19,474 bases of DNA from Phil1 sp964546125 (GCA_964546125.1 CAZJIS010000030.1:1-19474), one strand, 5' to 3'; counted from the first letter of the stretch, positions 1-7,424 are shown. The notes: a model not told the origin generated them from the letters alone. Program-made: numbers and translations.

Positions 1-691
1 GGTTGGTGGAGTTGCCGGTGATGGAAACATCCACGTTTTCGTGGCGCATGATGGCGACGCCCTCGTTCACATCGTCCGCGCCGTAGCAGCGCACCTTGGC
101 GCGCTCGCCCTCGGAGAAGGCGATGGTGTTGGCGATGTTGAGCGTGTCGGTATATTGATCGTATTCCGTTTCCACGAAGGTAAAGCCGTTGATGCGGCTG
201 ATGATGTAGGCCGCATCCTTGCCCAAGCCGTTGAGGATAACCTGCAGCGGCTTCGTGCGCACCTTGTTGGCCGTGCGGGCAATGCCGATGGCGCCCTCGG
301 CCGCGGCAAAGCTCTCGTGCCCGGCGAGGAACGCAAAGCAGTGCGTGTCTTCGCGCAGGAGCATCGCGCCGAGGTTGCCGTGCCCTAGGCCCACCTTGCG
401 CTGGTCTGCGACCGAACCGGGGATGCAGAACGCCTGCAAACCTTCGCCAATGGCTTCCGCCGCTTCGGCGGCGCTCTTCACGCCTTTTTGAAAAGCGATG
501 GCGGCGCCGAGCACATAGGCCCACACCGCATTTTCAAACGCAATGGGCTGGATGCCGTGCACGATCGCGCGCACGTCGATGCCCTTTGCCTTGAGCAGCG
601 CCTCGGCCGCCTCAAAATCCGCGATGCCGTAGCCGGCCATCACGGCCTTGATCTTTTCAATTCTTCTTTCGTAGCCTTCAAACGTAACCAT
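1..691 (-). CDS. GGGtGRT family protein (3' end outside window)
   Basis: The frame opens at an ATG (689-691) and stays open to the left edge, giving 230 codons; the family is about 330 residues, so roughly the last third is missing. The start is fixed by AAGGAGG at 698-704, six bases upstream and overlapping the stop codon of the preceding gene. The translation carries stretches I recall as typical of the GGGtGRT family of Clostridia, such as GLQAFCIPGSVADQRKVGLG, FLAGHESFAAAEGAIGIA, VRCYGADDVNEGVAIM and VDVSITGNSTN. The motif that names the family lies in the missing C-terminal part, so it cannot be checked here. The biochemical function is unknown. It is the second gene of a two-gene operon with a NifU-like scaffold protein, an arrangement familiar from other Clostridia, which suggests a role linked to Fe-S clusters. 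Confidence 0.88.
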   Translation of the reverse strand, partial: MVTFEGYERRIEKIKAVMAGYGIADFEAAEALLKAKGIDVRAIVHGIQPIAFENAVWAYVLGAAIAFQKGVKSAAEAAEAIGEGLQAFCIPGSVADQRKVGLGHGNLGAMLLREDTHCFAFLAGHESFAAAEGAIGIARTANKVRTKPLQVILNGLGKDAAYIISRINGFTFVETEYDQYTDTLNIANTIAFSEGERAKVRCYGADDVNEGVAIMRHENVDVSITGNSTN

Positions 692-703
692 GCCGTGCCT
701 CCT

Positions 704-1396
704 TCACTCGTGACGCGGGTCGATGACCTTTACGGCCTGGGCGAAGCGGCCGTAAGTGCCGATGTTCTTCTCGAACGCCTCTTTGGGATCGACGCCTTTT
801 TTGATGGCGTCCATCATCTTGCCGAGGCTCACGAACTGGTAGCCGATGATCTCGCTGTTCGCGTCGAGGCCGATTTTGAGCACATAGCCCTCGGCCATTT
901 CGAGGTAGCGGGGGCCTTTGGCGAGCGACCCGTACATCGTGGCCACCTGGCTGCGCAGGCCTTTGCCGAGGTCCTCGAGCCCCGCGCCCACGGGAAGTCC
1001 GTCCTCGGAGAACGCGCTTTGGCTGCGGCCATAAACAATCTGCAAAAACAGCTCGCGCATGGCGGTGTTGATGGCGTCGCACACAAGGTCGGAGTTAAGC
1101 GCCTCAAGCAGCGTTTTGCCCGGCAGGATCTCCGAGGCCATGGCGGCGGAGTGCGTCATGCCCGAGCAGCCGATGGCTTCAATCAGCGCTTCCTGAATGA
1201 TGCCTTCCTTGATGTTGATGGTCAGCTTGCACGCGCCCTGCTGCGGGGCGCACCAGCCCACGCCGTGGGTGAGGCCGGAGATATCCTTAATCTCCTTCGA
1301 CCTGACCCAGCGCCCCTCCTCGGGGATGGGGGACGGGCCGTGCTTCGCGCCTTTGGTGACGCAAAACATCTCTTCGATTTCGCGCGAGTATTGCAT
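704..1396 (-). CDS. NifU/IscU-like iron-sulfur cluster assembly scaffold protein
   Basis: The 230-residue protein starts at an ATG with AGGAGGT at 1403-1409, seven bases upstream. The N-terminal half resembles the IscU/NifU scaffold fold: GVGWCAPQQGACKLTINIK (about 45-63) followed by EAIGCSGMTHSAAMASEIL (about 73-91), with cysteines at 12, 49, 56, 77 and 106 as possible cluster ligands. The C-terminal half (about 140-230) is an extension absent from short IscU proteins and occurs in the clostridial form paired with GGGtGRT genes. Such proteins assemble or hold Fe-S clusters in the cytoplasm. There is no SUF or cysteine desulfurase gene in view, so the sulfur donor is unknown. It is the first gene of the operon, and the next gene's ribosome-binding site overlaps its stop codon, implying tight co-expression. 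Family call firm; exact role inferred. Confidence 0.88.
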   Translation of the reverse strand: MQYSREIEEMFCVTKGAKHGPSPIPEEGRWVRSKEIKDISGLTHGVGWCAPQQGACKLTINIKEGIIQEALIEAIGCSGMTHSAAMASEILPGKTLLEALNSDLVCDAINTAMRELFLQIVYGRSQSAFSEDGLPVGAGLEDLGKGLRSQVATMYGSLAKGPRYLEMAEGYVLKIGLDANSEIIGYQFVSLGKMMDAIKKGVDPKEAFEKNIGTYGRFAQAVKVIDPRHE

Positions 1397-1439
1397 GAAT
1401 GTACCTCCTGTTGGGAAATTGCCATATTCTCACTTATGT

Positions 1440-1468
1440 AGTATAACACAGCCTCTCCCGCTTTGGCA
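1440..1468 (-). promoter_or_regulatory. Promoter of the NifU-like/GGGtGRT operon
   Basis: Read on the minus strand, a perfect TATACT (1440-1445) is preceded by TGT, giving an extended -10 element. The matching -35 (1463-1468, TGCCAA at 17 bp) is poor, as expected when an extended -10 is present. The predicted start near 1433 gives a leader of about 37 bases. Confidence 0.55.
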
Positions 1469-1494
1469 GGGTGGGACGCAATAACTTTTACCGA

Positions 1495-1523
1495 TTGCCC
1501 GGCCCTTTCTCTTCTGTTATACT
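1495..1523 (+). promoter_or_regulatory. Promoter of the WYL regulator gene
   Basis: TTGCCC (1495-1500), a 17-bp spacer and TATACT (1518-1523) form a good housekeeping promoter. The predicted start is near 1530, so an in-frame TTG at 1524 lies upstream of the transcript and cannot be the start codon. Confidence 0.65.
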
Positions 1524-1560
1524 TTGAACGGCACATCATTACCCAAAGGAGAACCGCCGC

Positions 1561-1608
1561 ATGGATCATCCCCGCACCCGCGCCGCGGCGCGGCGTCATT
1601 CATCATAA
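1561..1608 (+). CDS. 15-codon leader ORF overlapping the WYL regulator start
   Basis: The peptide MDHPRTRAAARRHSS is preceded by AAAGGAG at 1545-1551 with a nine-base spacer. This is the only good ribosome-binding site in the leader. Its stop TAA (1606-1608) shares the last A with the regulator's ATG (1608-1610) in the sequence TAATG, a classic coupling junction. The regulator's own ATG has no purine-rich site just upstream, so ribosomes ending here probably reinitiate. The ORF contains a perfect 12-bp palindrome (1580-1591) that could form a hairpin in the message. Four of 15 residues are arginine. No known leader peptide is recognised. It is seen in the sequence only; translation is inferred. 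Confidence 0.55.
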   Translation: MDHPRTRAAARRHSS

Positions 1609-2612
1609 TGGCCTCAACAAAGCTCAAAACCCTCCTTTTGCTCGACGTGCTGCGCGAAGAAACCGATGAAGCGCACCGCATGAGCGTGCCCGACCTCGTG
1701 GCGGCCCTCAACCGGCGCGGCATCCCCGCCGAGCGCAAGGGCATTTACCGCGACCTCGAAGCGTTGCGCGAACATGGGGAGGATGTCGTGCAGACCCCCA
1801 CAGGTTATTACCTCGGCCGCCGCGCGCTCGACACGGCCGAGGTGCGCCTGCTCATCTCCGCCGTGCAGGCCGCGTATTTCATTTCCCCCGCGCGCAGTGA
1901 AAAGCTCATGGAAAAGCTCCTCGGCTTTGAAAGCGCGCGCCGCCGGGCGCAGCTCCGCGCCCAATGCAACATGGGCGGCGTCAAATGCGAGAACGACGAG
2001 GTGCTGCGCACGATCGACGCGCTCAACCTCGCCATTTCCGCGCGGCGGCAGGTGAGCTTCCTCTACGCAAAACAGGACCCCGATCGACGCAGCCGCCTCC
2101 AGCGCGGCGGCGAGCGCTATGTCGTGAACGCATATGCGCTCATTTGGATGCTCGAGCGCTACTACCTCGTGGCCAACATGGAGGGGCGCGACGACCTCAC
2201 CCACTTCCGCCTCGACCGCATGCAAAAGGTGCGCTTCGAGCAGGGGCCGTGGCGGCATTTTTCACAGGTGAGCGCGTATAAAACGCGCTTCGACGCGGCG
2301 GATTACGCCACGAAATGCGTCAACATGTTCGGCGACCGCGCGCGCCTTGTGGCGCTGCGCTGCGAGAACGCGCTCGCGGGCGATATTTTCGACCGTTTCG
2401 GCGCCAACGTTTCCGTCAGCCGCGAGGGCGACAGCCATTTTGTCGCCATGCTCAACATCGCCGCGGGCGAGGGCTTCCTCGCCTGGGTCGCCCAATGGGG
2501 CCATCGCATGGAGATCCTTTCGCCCGAGGACGTGCGGCTGGCGATGAAAGAACGCGCGGAAAAAGCCGCGAGATTATATGGGGATGAGCGCAGGGAGCGA
2601 GAGGAACGTTGA
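1608..2612 (+). CDS. WYL-domain helix-turn-helix transcriptional regulator
   Basis: The 334-residue protein, starting MASTKLKTLLLLDVLREETD, has the usual order of this family. A winged helix-turn-helix spans about 1-70 (RGIYRDLEALRE-like core, here KGIYRDLEALREHGEDV). A WYL domain follows at about 135-215, with NAYALIWMLERYYLVAN and a following HFRLDRM stretch. A WCX-type C-terminal domain spans about 240-325. WYL domains act as ligand or nucleic-acid sensing modules in DNA-binding regulators of the cytoplasm. The target is unknown; the divergent Fe-S operon is the obvious candidate because the two promoters lie within about 80 bp. The start was chosen at 1608 because the longer TTG-initiated frame begins upstream of the predicted transcript start. 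Translation seems to be coupled to the short leader ORF. Confidence 0.88.
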   Translation: MASTKLKTLLLLDVLREETDEAHRMSVPDLVAALNRRGIPAERKGIYRDLEALREHGEDVVQTPTGYYLGRRALDTAEVRLLISAVQAAYFISPARSEKLMEKLLGFESARRRAQLRAQCNMGGVKCENDEVLRTIDALNLAISARRQVSFLYAKQDPDRRSRLQRGGERYVVNAYALIWMLERYYLVANMEGRDDLTHFRLDRMQKVRFEQGPWRHFSQVSAYKTRFDAADYATKCVNMFGDRARLVALRCENALAGDIFDRFGANVSVSREGDSHFVAMLNIAAGEGFLAWVAQWGHRMEILSPEDVRLAMKERAEKAARLYGDERREREER

Positions 2613-2771
2613 GGGCGCCGCCCTCAAGCGCCCGCTTGGGGCCACAGGCCCTAAGAAACCATTGGAGGGAACGATAAGGGGGCCGATAAAAAATCGGCCC
2701 CTAAAATATAGCGTCACAAAATGGGGTTCCCAAGGGCGCGCCCTTGGCGGGGTGCGGGGCGAACCCCCCGC
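2611..2771. repeat. Cluster of palindromes between convergent operons
   Basis: This gene-free stretch between the WYL gene and potD is almost entirely self-complementary. It holds GAGGGCGCCGCCCTC (2611-2625), CAAGC/GCTTG (2625-2638), GGGCC/GGCCC (2639-2651), a 9-bp stem (2679-2701), the 18-bp perfect palindrome CCAAGGGCGCGCCCTTGG (2730-2747) and GCGGGG/CCCCGC (2747-2771). The layout resembles the dispersed hairpin elements often found between genes in gut Clostridia. Only one copy is in this window, so the repeat status is inferred. It could also terminate transcription from both sides. Confidence 0.5.
2679..2701. terminator. Hairpin between convergent genes, possible terminator
   Basis: GGGGCCGAT (2679-2687) pairs perfectly with ATCGGCCCC (2693-2701) around an A-rich loop of five bases. 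Neither strand has a proper U tract directly after the stem, so an intrinsic terminator is likely but not textbook. It sits between the ends of the WYL gene and the pot operon and could serve both. Confidence 0.45.
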
Positions 2772-2778
2772 GCAGTCC

Positions 2779-3963
2779 CTAGCCCTGCGTTTTGCCGCGC
2801 CGCGCCTTGCGCTTCTTGGCGGCGGAGGCGCGCAGGATGAAGAACGCGGCCACGGCGGCGAGCACAACGGCGATGAGGATCGCGGGCAGGAGGCTGCCGT
2901 TGCCGGTGGTCTTTACATCGAGCCAGAGGCTGTCCATAAGCTGGGTCGCCTCGGCATGCAGGTAGAGGAAGCTTTCGCCGCGCTCGAGCACGGTTTCATC
3001 GGGGTAGGCGATGCCGCTTTGCGCAAACTCCGGGTCCATGAAGTCCTTGGCGGCGGAAATGGGCGTGGAGTAGCCGAGGTATTCGAGGTTTTCACCGGAG
3101 ATTTCGGGCGTGCAGAGGAAGTTGATGTAAGCTTCCGCGGCGGCCTTGTTGGGGCTGCCCTTGGGAATGCACATTGCGTCGATGAAGATGTTGAAACCCT
3201 CTTTGGGGAACGAGAAGGCGAGGTTTTCGTTCTCGGACGCCATTTGCAGGTAGTCGCCCGCGTAATAGGGGGCGATCCAGGCCTCCTCGCGCTCCATCTT
3301 GCCGTAGATCTGATCCATCACATAGCTTTGCACGAAGGGCTTCTGGGCGAGCAGCAGCTCGGCGGCGGCGTTGAGCACGGCGGGATCCTCGCTGTTGACA
3401 TCGTGCCCGTTGAGGAACTGGGCGATCGCGAAAGCGTCGCGCGGGTTGTCGAACATCAAAATCTTGCCCGCGTACTTTTCATCCCAAAGCGCGTTCCAGC
3501 TCGAGGCGTCGGCAACGTGCTTGGTGTTGTAGATGATGCCCACGCTCCCCCAGGTATAGGGTACGGAATAGCGGTTTTCGGGGTCGTAGGCGGTGTTGCG
3601 GTAAGCTTCGTCCACATACCCGTAATTGGGGATGTTCGCGAAGTCGAGCGGCGCGAGCATATCCTCGGCGATCAGGCGCGCGATCATATAGTCCGAGGGG
3701 ATGATCACATCGTAGGTGGAGCCGCCGGTCTTGAGCTTGGTATATAGGCTCTCGTTCGAGTCAAAGGTCATATAATTGACCCTGATGCCCGTCGCCTCGG
3801 TGAATGCGGCGTTGACGTCGATGTAGCCGTCCGTGCCGTCGGAAATATACTGGCCCCAGTTATATACGTTGATCGTCACATTGCCATTGTCCGCCAGGAT
3901 GCCCGTGGGGACGCTGAGCACGAGGAGCATGGCGCACAGCGCGCCGGCAAAGAGTTTTTTCAT
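2779..3963 (-). CDS. potD: Spermidine/putrescine ABC transporter substrate-binding protein with C-terminal membrane anchor
   Basis: The 394-residue protein is the extracellular polyamine-binding subunit. A signal peptide spans about 1-24 (probable cut after ILA). The family core follows, with VYNWGQYIS (33-41), YDVIIPSDYMIARLI, RYSVPYTWGSVGIIYN (131-146) and IDAMCIPKG (261-269). Asp262 aligns with the ligand-binding aspartate in E. coli PotD, and Phe260 takes the place of the neighbouring tryptophan. There is no lipobox: Cys10 lies inside the signal core and is preceded by Leu. Instead the protein ends with a hydrophobic helix (about 358-378) and a strongly basic tail (379-394), which should hold it to the outer face of the membrane. 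It is the last gene of the operon. Its ATG overlaps the potC stop by four bases and has AAGGAG upstream. Polyamine specificity is inferred from the family and operon. Confidence 0.9.
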   Translation of the reverse strand: MKKLFAGALCAMLLVLSVPTGILADNGNVTINVYNWGQYISDGTDGYIDVNAAFTEATGIRVNYMTFDSNESLYTKLKTGGSTYDVIIPSDYMIARLIAEDMLAPLDFANIPNYGYVDEAYRNTAYDPENRYSVPYTWGSVGIIYNTKHVADASSWNALWDEKYAGKILMFDNPRDAFAIAQFLNGHDVNSEDPAVLNAAAELLLAQKPFVQSYVMDQIYGKMEREEAWIAPYYAGDYLQMASENENLAFSFPKEGFNIFIDAMCIPKGSPNKAAAEAYINFLCTPEISGENLEYLGYSTPISAAKDFMDPEFAQSGIAYPDETVLERGESFLYLHAEATQLMDSLWLDVKTTGNGSLLPAILIAVVLAAVAAFFILRASAAKKRKARRGKTQG

Positions 3964-4799
3964 GTTGTGATTCTCCTTCTGCCGCCGGAAAAGATCCGCC
4001 TGGCCTGTTTGGTTCTTTTTTCATCCCTGGCTTGGAGCAGGTTCATGAGCACCATCACCATTAAGATCGTGATGAAAAGCAGCGTGAAGAGCGCGTAGAT
4101 CTTCGGATGCAGCGGCTTTTTGGTGTAGTTGTAGATCTCCACGGGCAGCGTGATGAAATTCGGCCCGTAAACGAAATAGGAAATCACGAAATCATCGAGG
4201 CTCATCGTGAAGCTCATCAGCGCGCCGGAAATCACGCCGGGCATGATTTCATATAAAATCACCTTGAAAAACGCCTGCGTCGGCGTGCAGCCAAGGTCCA
4301 ATGCCGCATCGTGCAAATCGCGGTCCATCTGGGCGAGCTTTGGCAGCACCGAGAGGATCACGTAGGGCAGGTTGAAGGTGATGTGCGCGATAAGCAGCGT
4401 GAAAAAGCCCAAAATGTTGCTGACCCTGAGCGCGCGCCCGACAAACGCGAACAGCAGCGCGAGGGAAACGCCCGTCACGATCTCGGGGTTCGTGAGGGGG
4501 ATGTTGGTGACGTTGAGCGTGAGCGTGCGCAGCTTCTTGCCCATGGCGTGGATGCCAAGGGCCGCCATCGTGCCAAGAAGGGTGGCCATGAGCGAGGAGA
4601 TCACGGCGACGATCAGCGAATTGCCAAGCAGCGGCAAAAGCACGCCGTCGCGAAAAAGCTCGCCGTAGCGCGAGAACGTGAAGCCCTTCCACACCGCAAC
4701 ATCCGCGCCGGCGTTAAACGATGCTGCCGCGAGCACGATCATCGGCACATAGAGGAAAATCAAAACGACGATCGTAAAAATTCGATTGAAGCGCTTCAT
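3960..4799 (-). CDS. potC: Spermidine/putrescine ABC transporter permease PotC
   Basis: The 279-residue inner-membrane permease starts with a hydrophobic helix (IFTIVVLIFLYVPMIVLAAAS) and has about six transmembrane segments, as usual for this family. The cytoplasmic EAA loop, which contacts the ATPase, reads DAALDLGCTPTQAFFKVILY before MPGI. The SLDDFVISYFVYGPNFITLPVEIY stretch is typical of PotC proteins. It pairs with PotB to form the channel for polyamine import. The ATG overlaps the potB stop by four bases (4796-4799), and no strong ribosome-binding site is visible, so translation is probably coupled. The C-terminus ends in an arginine- and lysine-rich cytoplasmic tail. Confidence 0.92.
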   Translation of the reverse strand: MKRFNRIFTIVVLIFLYVPMIVLAAASFNAGADVAVWKGFTFSRYGELFRDGVLLPLLGNSLIVAVISSLMATLLGTMAALGIHAMGKKLRTLTLNVTNIPLTNPEIVTGVSLALLFAFVGRALRVSNILGFFTLLIAHITFNLPYVILSVLPKLAQMDRDLHDAALDLGCTPTQAFFKVILYEIMPGVISGALMSFTMSLDDFVISYFVYGPNFITLPVEIYNYTKKPLHPKIYALFTLLFITILMVMVLMNLLQARDEKRTKQARRIFSGGRRRITT

Positions 4800-5608
4800 A
4801 CGGTCACCACGCTTTCATCGTCATCCGTAAAGCGGTTCATGAGCGCGATGCAGGCAAGCACCACAATCATCAGCCCGAGCGACATCGCCGCGCCGAGGTT
4901 CGGGTTATAGGCGGTTTTGAACTGGCTCTCGATCACGTCGCCGATGAGGGCCGTGCCCGAGGAGCCGAGTTTCTGGGAGATGTAAAAGGTCGACACGGCC
5001 GGCACGAACACCATCGTGATTCCCGAGATGATGCCGGGCAGAGACAGCGGCAGCACCACCTTGCCGAACACCTGGCGGGAATTGCACCCGAGGTCCTGCG
5101 CCGCCTCGATGAGCGGCGGGTCGATCTTCATAATCACCGAATAGAGCGGCAAGATCATATACGGCAGGAAGTTATACACCATGCCGAGGATCACCGCCCC
5201 GTCGTTGCGGATCAGCGGCAGCGGGGCAAGGCCGAACGAGGTAATGAAGCCGTTGATGATGCCCGTATCCTCGAGAAGCGCCACCCACGCGAGGGTGCGC
5301 AGCAAAAAGCTCATGCACATGGGCAGCATCACCAGCATGTAGAGGAAGCGCTGCTTGCGCGGCGAGCAGCCGGCGATGTAATAGGCCACGGGGTAGCCGA
5401 GCAGCAGGCAAAGCAGCGAGGAGATCAGCGCAAGCCAGGCCGATTTGAACAAGATCGGACCATATTGGCTAAGCGACACGATGTTTTTGAACGTCAGCGC
5501 GCCGGTGATCGTGTCGGTGAAGGCGAAATAGAGCACGATCGCCAGCGGGATGATCGTGAATAAGGCCATCCACACGAGGTAGGGCACGGCAAGGAATTTA
5601 TTCTTCAT
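4796..5608 (-). CDS. potB: Spermidine/putrescine ABC transporter permease PotB
   Basis: The 270-residue permease begins MKNKFLAVPYLVWMALFTII. The start at 5608 is favoured over a longer open frame reaching 5707 because AGGAGGT lies five bases upstream and because the extension is arginine- and proline-rich sequence in a shadow frame of potA. It has about six membrane helices and the EAA loop EAAQDLGCNSRQVFGKVVLP followed by LSLPGI, the site of contact with PotA. The segment LPYMILPLYSVIMKIDPPL before the loop is typical for PotB. The gene overlaps the end of potA by 11 bases and potC by four, in keeping with stoichiometric production of the importer. Confidence 0.92.
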   Translation of the reverse strand: MKNKFLAVPYLVWMALFTIIPLAIVLYFAFTDTITGALTFKNIVSLSQYGPILFKSAWLALISSLLCLLLGYPVAYYIAGCSPRKQRFLYMLVMLPMCMSFLLRTLAWVALLEDTGIINGFITSFGLAPLPLIRNDGAVILGMVYNFLPYMILPLYSVIMKIDPPLIEAAQDLGCNSRQVFGKVVLPLSLPGIISGITMVFVPAVSTFYISQKLGSSGTALIGDVIESQFKTAYNPNLGAAMSLGLMIVVLACIALMNRFTDDDESVVTV

Positions 5609-6758
5609 CGCGCACCTCCTCGGAGGGCGCCGCGTCCTCCCCGCCGAGGACGGCCTCGGGGTCGTTGATCTCGTCATACGCGGCGGAATAGGAGCTGTAG
5701 TCCCCATACATGCCGGAGTATTCGCTCTTTTTCATCACGTGGATGTCGTCGGGCGTGAGCTTGATGCCGATGTGCGCGCCCTCGGGCTGGTAATCGGTGG
5801 TTTGAATCAGCCACTTGAAGCCCTTGAAATCGACGATGATGTCATAGTGCACGCCCTTGAAGGTCACGGAGCTTACCGTGCCCGAAAGGTGGCCCGCGTC
5901 GGCGGGGACGATATCGATGTCTTCCGGGCGGATGACGACGTCCACCGGCTCGTTCTTTTCAAAACCGGTGTCCATGCACTTGAACTTGCGGCCGAAGAAT
6001 TCCACGTGGTAATCGTCGCGCATGACGCCGTCAAGTATGTTCGATTCGCCGATGAAATCCGCAACGAAGGCGTTTTTGGGCTCGTTGTAAATATCCTCCG
6101 GCGTGCCGATCTGTTGGATATGGCCGCGGTCCATAACGACGACGGTGTCGGACATGGTCAGCGCCTCCTCCTGATCGTGCGTCACATAAATAAAGGTGAT
6201 GCCCAGCGCCTGCTGGATGCGCTTCAACTCGTTTTGCATGTCTTTGCGAAGCCGCAGGTCGAGCGCGCCGAGCGGTTCGTCAAGCAGCAGCACCTCGGGC
6301 CGGTTCACAAGCGCGCGCGCGATGGCGACGCGCTGCTGCTGGCCGCCCGAGAGCGCGGTCGTTTTGCGGTTTTCAAAGCCCTTGAGGGAGACGATCTCGA
6401 GCATCTCGTTCACGCGCGTGTCGATCTCATCTTCGGACAGCTTCGCGATGCGCAGGCCAAAGGCGATGTTGTCGTAAACATCGAGGTGCGGAAACAGCGC
6501 GTATTTTTGAAACACCGTGTTGACGCGGCGCTTGTAGGGCGGCACGTTGGAAACATCCTGCCCGTCGATGAGGATGCGGCCTTCGGTAGGCAAAATAAAG
6601 CCCGCTATGAGGCGCAGCGTCGTCGTCTTGCCGCAGCCCGAGGGGCCGAGAAGCGTCAAAAACTCCCCGTCGCGGATGTACAGGTTGATGTTCGAGAGCG
6701 CATCCTCATTGTCGTAGGATTTGCGCACATTGATGAGGTCGATCAGGTGTTTGGACAT
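5598..6758 (-). CDS. potA: Spermidine/putrescine ABC transporter ATP-binding protein PotA
   Basis: The 386-residue cytoplasmic ATPase powers polyamine import. All nucleotide-binding motifs are intact: Walker A GPSGCGKTT (38-46), Q-loop VFQ (82-84), signature LSGGQ (137-141 region), Walker B LLLDEP (157-162) and switch histidine in VTHDQEEAL (about 194). A TOBE-type regulatory domain follows (about 275-345, with DVVIRPEDIDIV). The last 40 residues form an acidic, tyrosine-rich tail (YSGMYGDYSSYSAAYDE) of unknown role. The start ATG lies 15 bases after the stop of the XRE-cupin gene, so both belong to one operon. The next gene, potB, begins inside its 3' end. Confidence 0.94.
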   Translation of the reverse strand: MSKHLIDLINVRKSYDNEDALSNINLYIRDGEFLTLLGPSGCGKTTTLRLIAGFILPTEGRILIDGQDVSNVPPYKRRVNTVFQKYALFPHLDVYDNIAFGLRIAKLSEDEIDTRVNEMLEIVSLKGFENRKTTALSGGQQQRVAIARALVNRPEVLLLDEPLGALDLRLRKDMQNELKRIQQALGITFIYVTHDQEEALTMSDTVVVMDRGHIQQIGTPEDIYNEPKNAFVADFIGESNILDGVMRDDYHVEFFGRKFKCMDTGFEKNEPVDVVIRPEDIDIVPADAGHLSGTVSSVTFKGVHYDIIVDFKGFKWLIQTTDYQPEGAHIGIKLTPDDIHVMKKSEYSGMYGDYSSYSAAYDEINDPEAVLGGEDAAPSEEVRDEE

Positions 6759-6773
6759 TCTGCTTCCCCGTTC

Positions 6774-7313
6774 TCAGAAGCTCGGCGGGGTGGAGACCCA
6801 CAACACCTTAGCTTCCGTTTTGCCGTTATTGACCATATAATGAACGCTCGCCGGCTTGAAGCAAAAGCTCGAGCCGCGGCGCACCTTATAAGAACGCTCG
6901 CCCAAATGCAGCGTGACGCCGCCCGCGAGAACGTGGCCGAATTCCTCCCCCTCGTGCGGGTCGTCCTCCTGCGTGCGCCCGCCGGGCGCAAGCTCCACGA
7001 GGATCGGCTCGAGCAGGTTCTTCTGCGCGTTGGGGATCAGCCAATGGATCGAATGGCCGCTTTCGGCATCTTCCTTGACGAACACGTCGTCCGCCCCGAA
7101 GACCACCTTTTCCTCCCTGCGCTCCGCAAAAAAATCGGAAAGGTCCGTGCCGAGCGCCTCGAGGATGTCCGTAAGCGTCGCGATGGAGGGGGAGGTCAAA
7201 TCCCGCTCAAGCTGGGAAATGAAGCCCTTGGAAAGCTCCGTGCGCGAGGCGAGCTCCTCCTGCGTGAGGCCGAGGCGCAATCGCCGCCTCTTGATGCGAT
7301 CGCCGATGTGCAT
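6774..7313 (-). CDS. XRE-family regulator with C-terminal cupin domain, probable regulator of the pot operon
   Basis: The 179-residue protein has an N-terminal helix-turn-helix (about 5-60; RLGLTQEELASRTELSKGFI followed by QLERDLTSPSIATL) and a C-terminal cupin barrel (about 105-172; LAPGGRTQEDDPHEGEEFGH, then FKPASVHYMVNN). This layout is shared with PuuR-type regulators, in which the cupin senses a small molecule. It is the first gene of the polyamine-uptake operon, so polyamine sensing and self-regulation are likely but not proven. The ATG at 7311-7313 has a purine-rich GGGAGGGGG site upstream. The promoter region carries two inverted 15-bp sites, good candidates for binding by this protein. 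Confidence 0.9.
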   Translation of the reverse strand: MHIGDRIKRRRLRLGLTQEELASRTELSKGFISQLERDLTSPSIATLTDILEALGTDLSDFFAERREEKVVFGADDVFVKEDAESGHSIHWLIPNAQKNLLEPILVELAPGGRTQEDDPHEGEEFGHVLAGGVTLHLGERSYKVRRGSSFCFKPASVHYMVNNGKTEAKVLWVSTPPSF

Positions 7314-7346
7314 GACGATGTTCCCCCTCCCGGCGGCACATAAACG

Positions 7347-7373
7347 TAAACCCTGTGTTTAGGATATCTAAAC
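7347..7373. promoter_or_regulatory. Promoter-proximal operator of the pot operon
   Basis: TAAACCCTGTGTTTA (7347-7361) overlaps a second palindrome, GTTTAGGATATCTAAAC (7357-7373). Both lie just downstream of the predicted transcription start. The 15-mer is the exact reverse complement of the site at 7425-7439. TAAAC/GTTTA half-sites recur in both elements. Binding by the XRE-cupin protein is inferred from position and symmetry. Confidence 0.65.
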
Positions 7374-7384
7374 CGCCGGATGCT

Positions 7385-7413
7385 ATTAAAGCATTTTCGG
7401 CGCTTCTTGTCAA
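7385..7413 (-). promoter_or_regulatory. Strong promoter of the XRE-potABCD operon
   Basis: On the minus strand, consensus TTGACA (7408-7413), a 17-bp spacer and TTTAAT (7385-7390) with a preceding TGC (extended -10). The predicted start is near 7378, giving a leader of about 65 bases. Such a strong promoter suits repression by the flanking operators. Confidence 0.8.
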
Positions 7414-7424
7414 TATAGTATTGT

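Noticed and set aside
1524..1607. N-terminal extension of the WYL regulator from a TTG codon
   Set aside because: The codon lies upstream of the predicted transcription start and the ribosome-binding site would fall inside the extension.
3925..3942. Lipobox at Cys10 of PotD
   Set aside because: The residue before the cysteine is leucine and the position is inside the hydrophobic core, so lipidation is unlikely.
5609..5707. 33-residue N-terminal extension of PotB
   Set aside because: It is low-complexity sequence overlapping potA; AGGAGGT sits right before the ATG at 5608.
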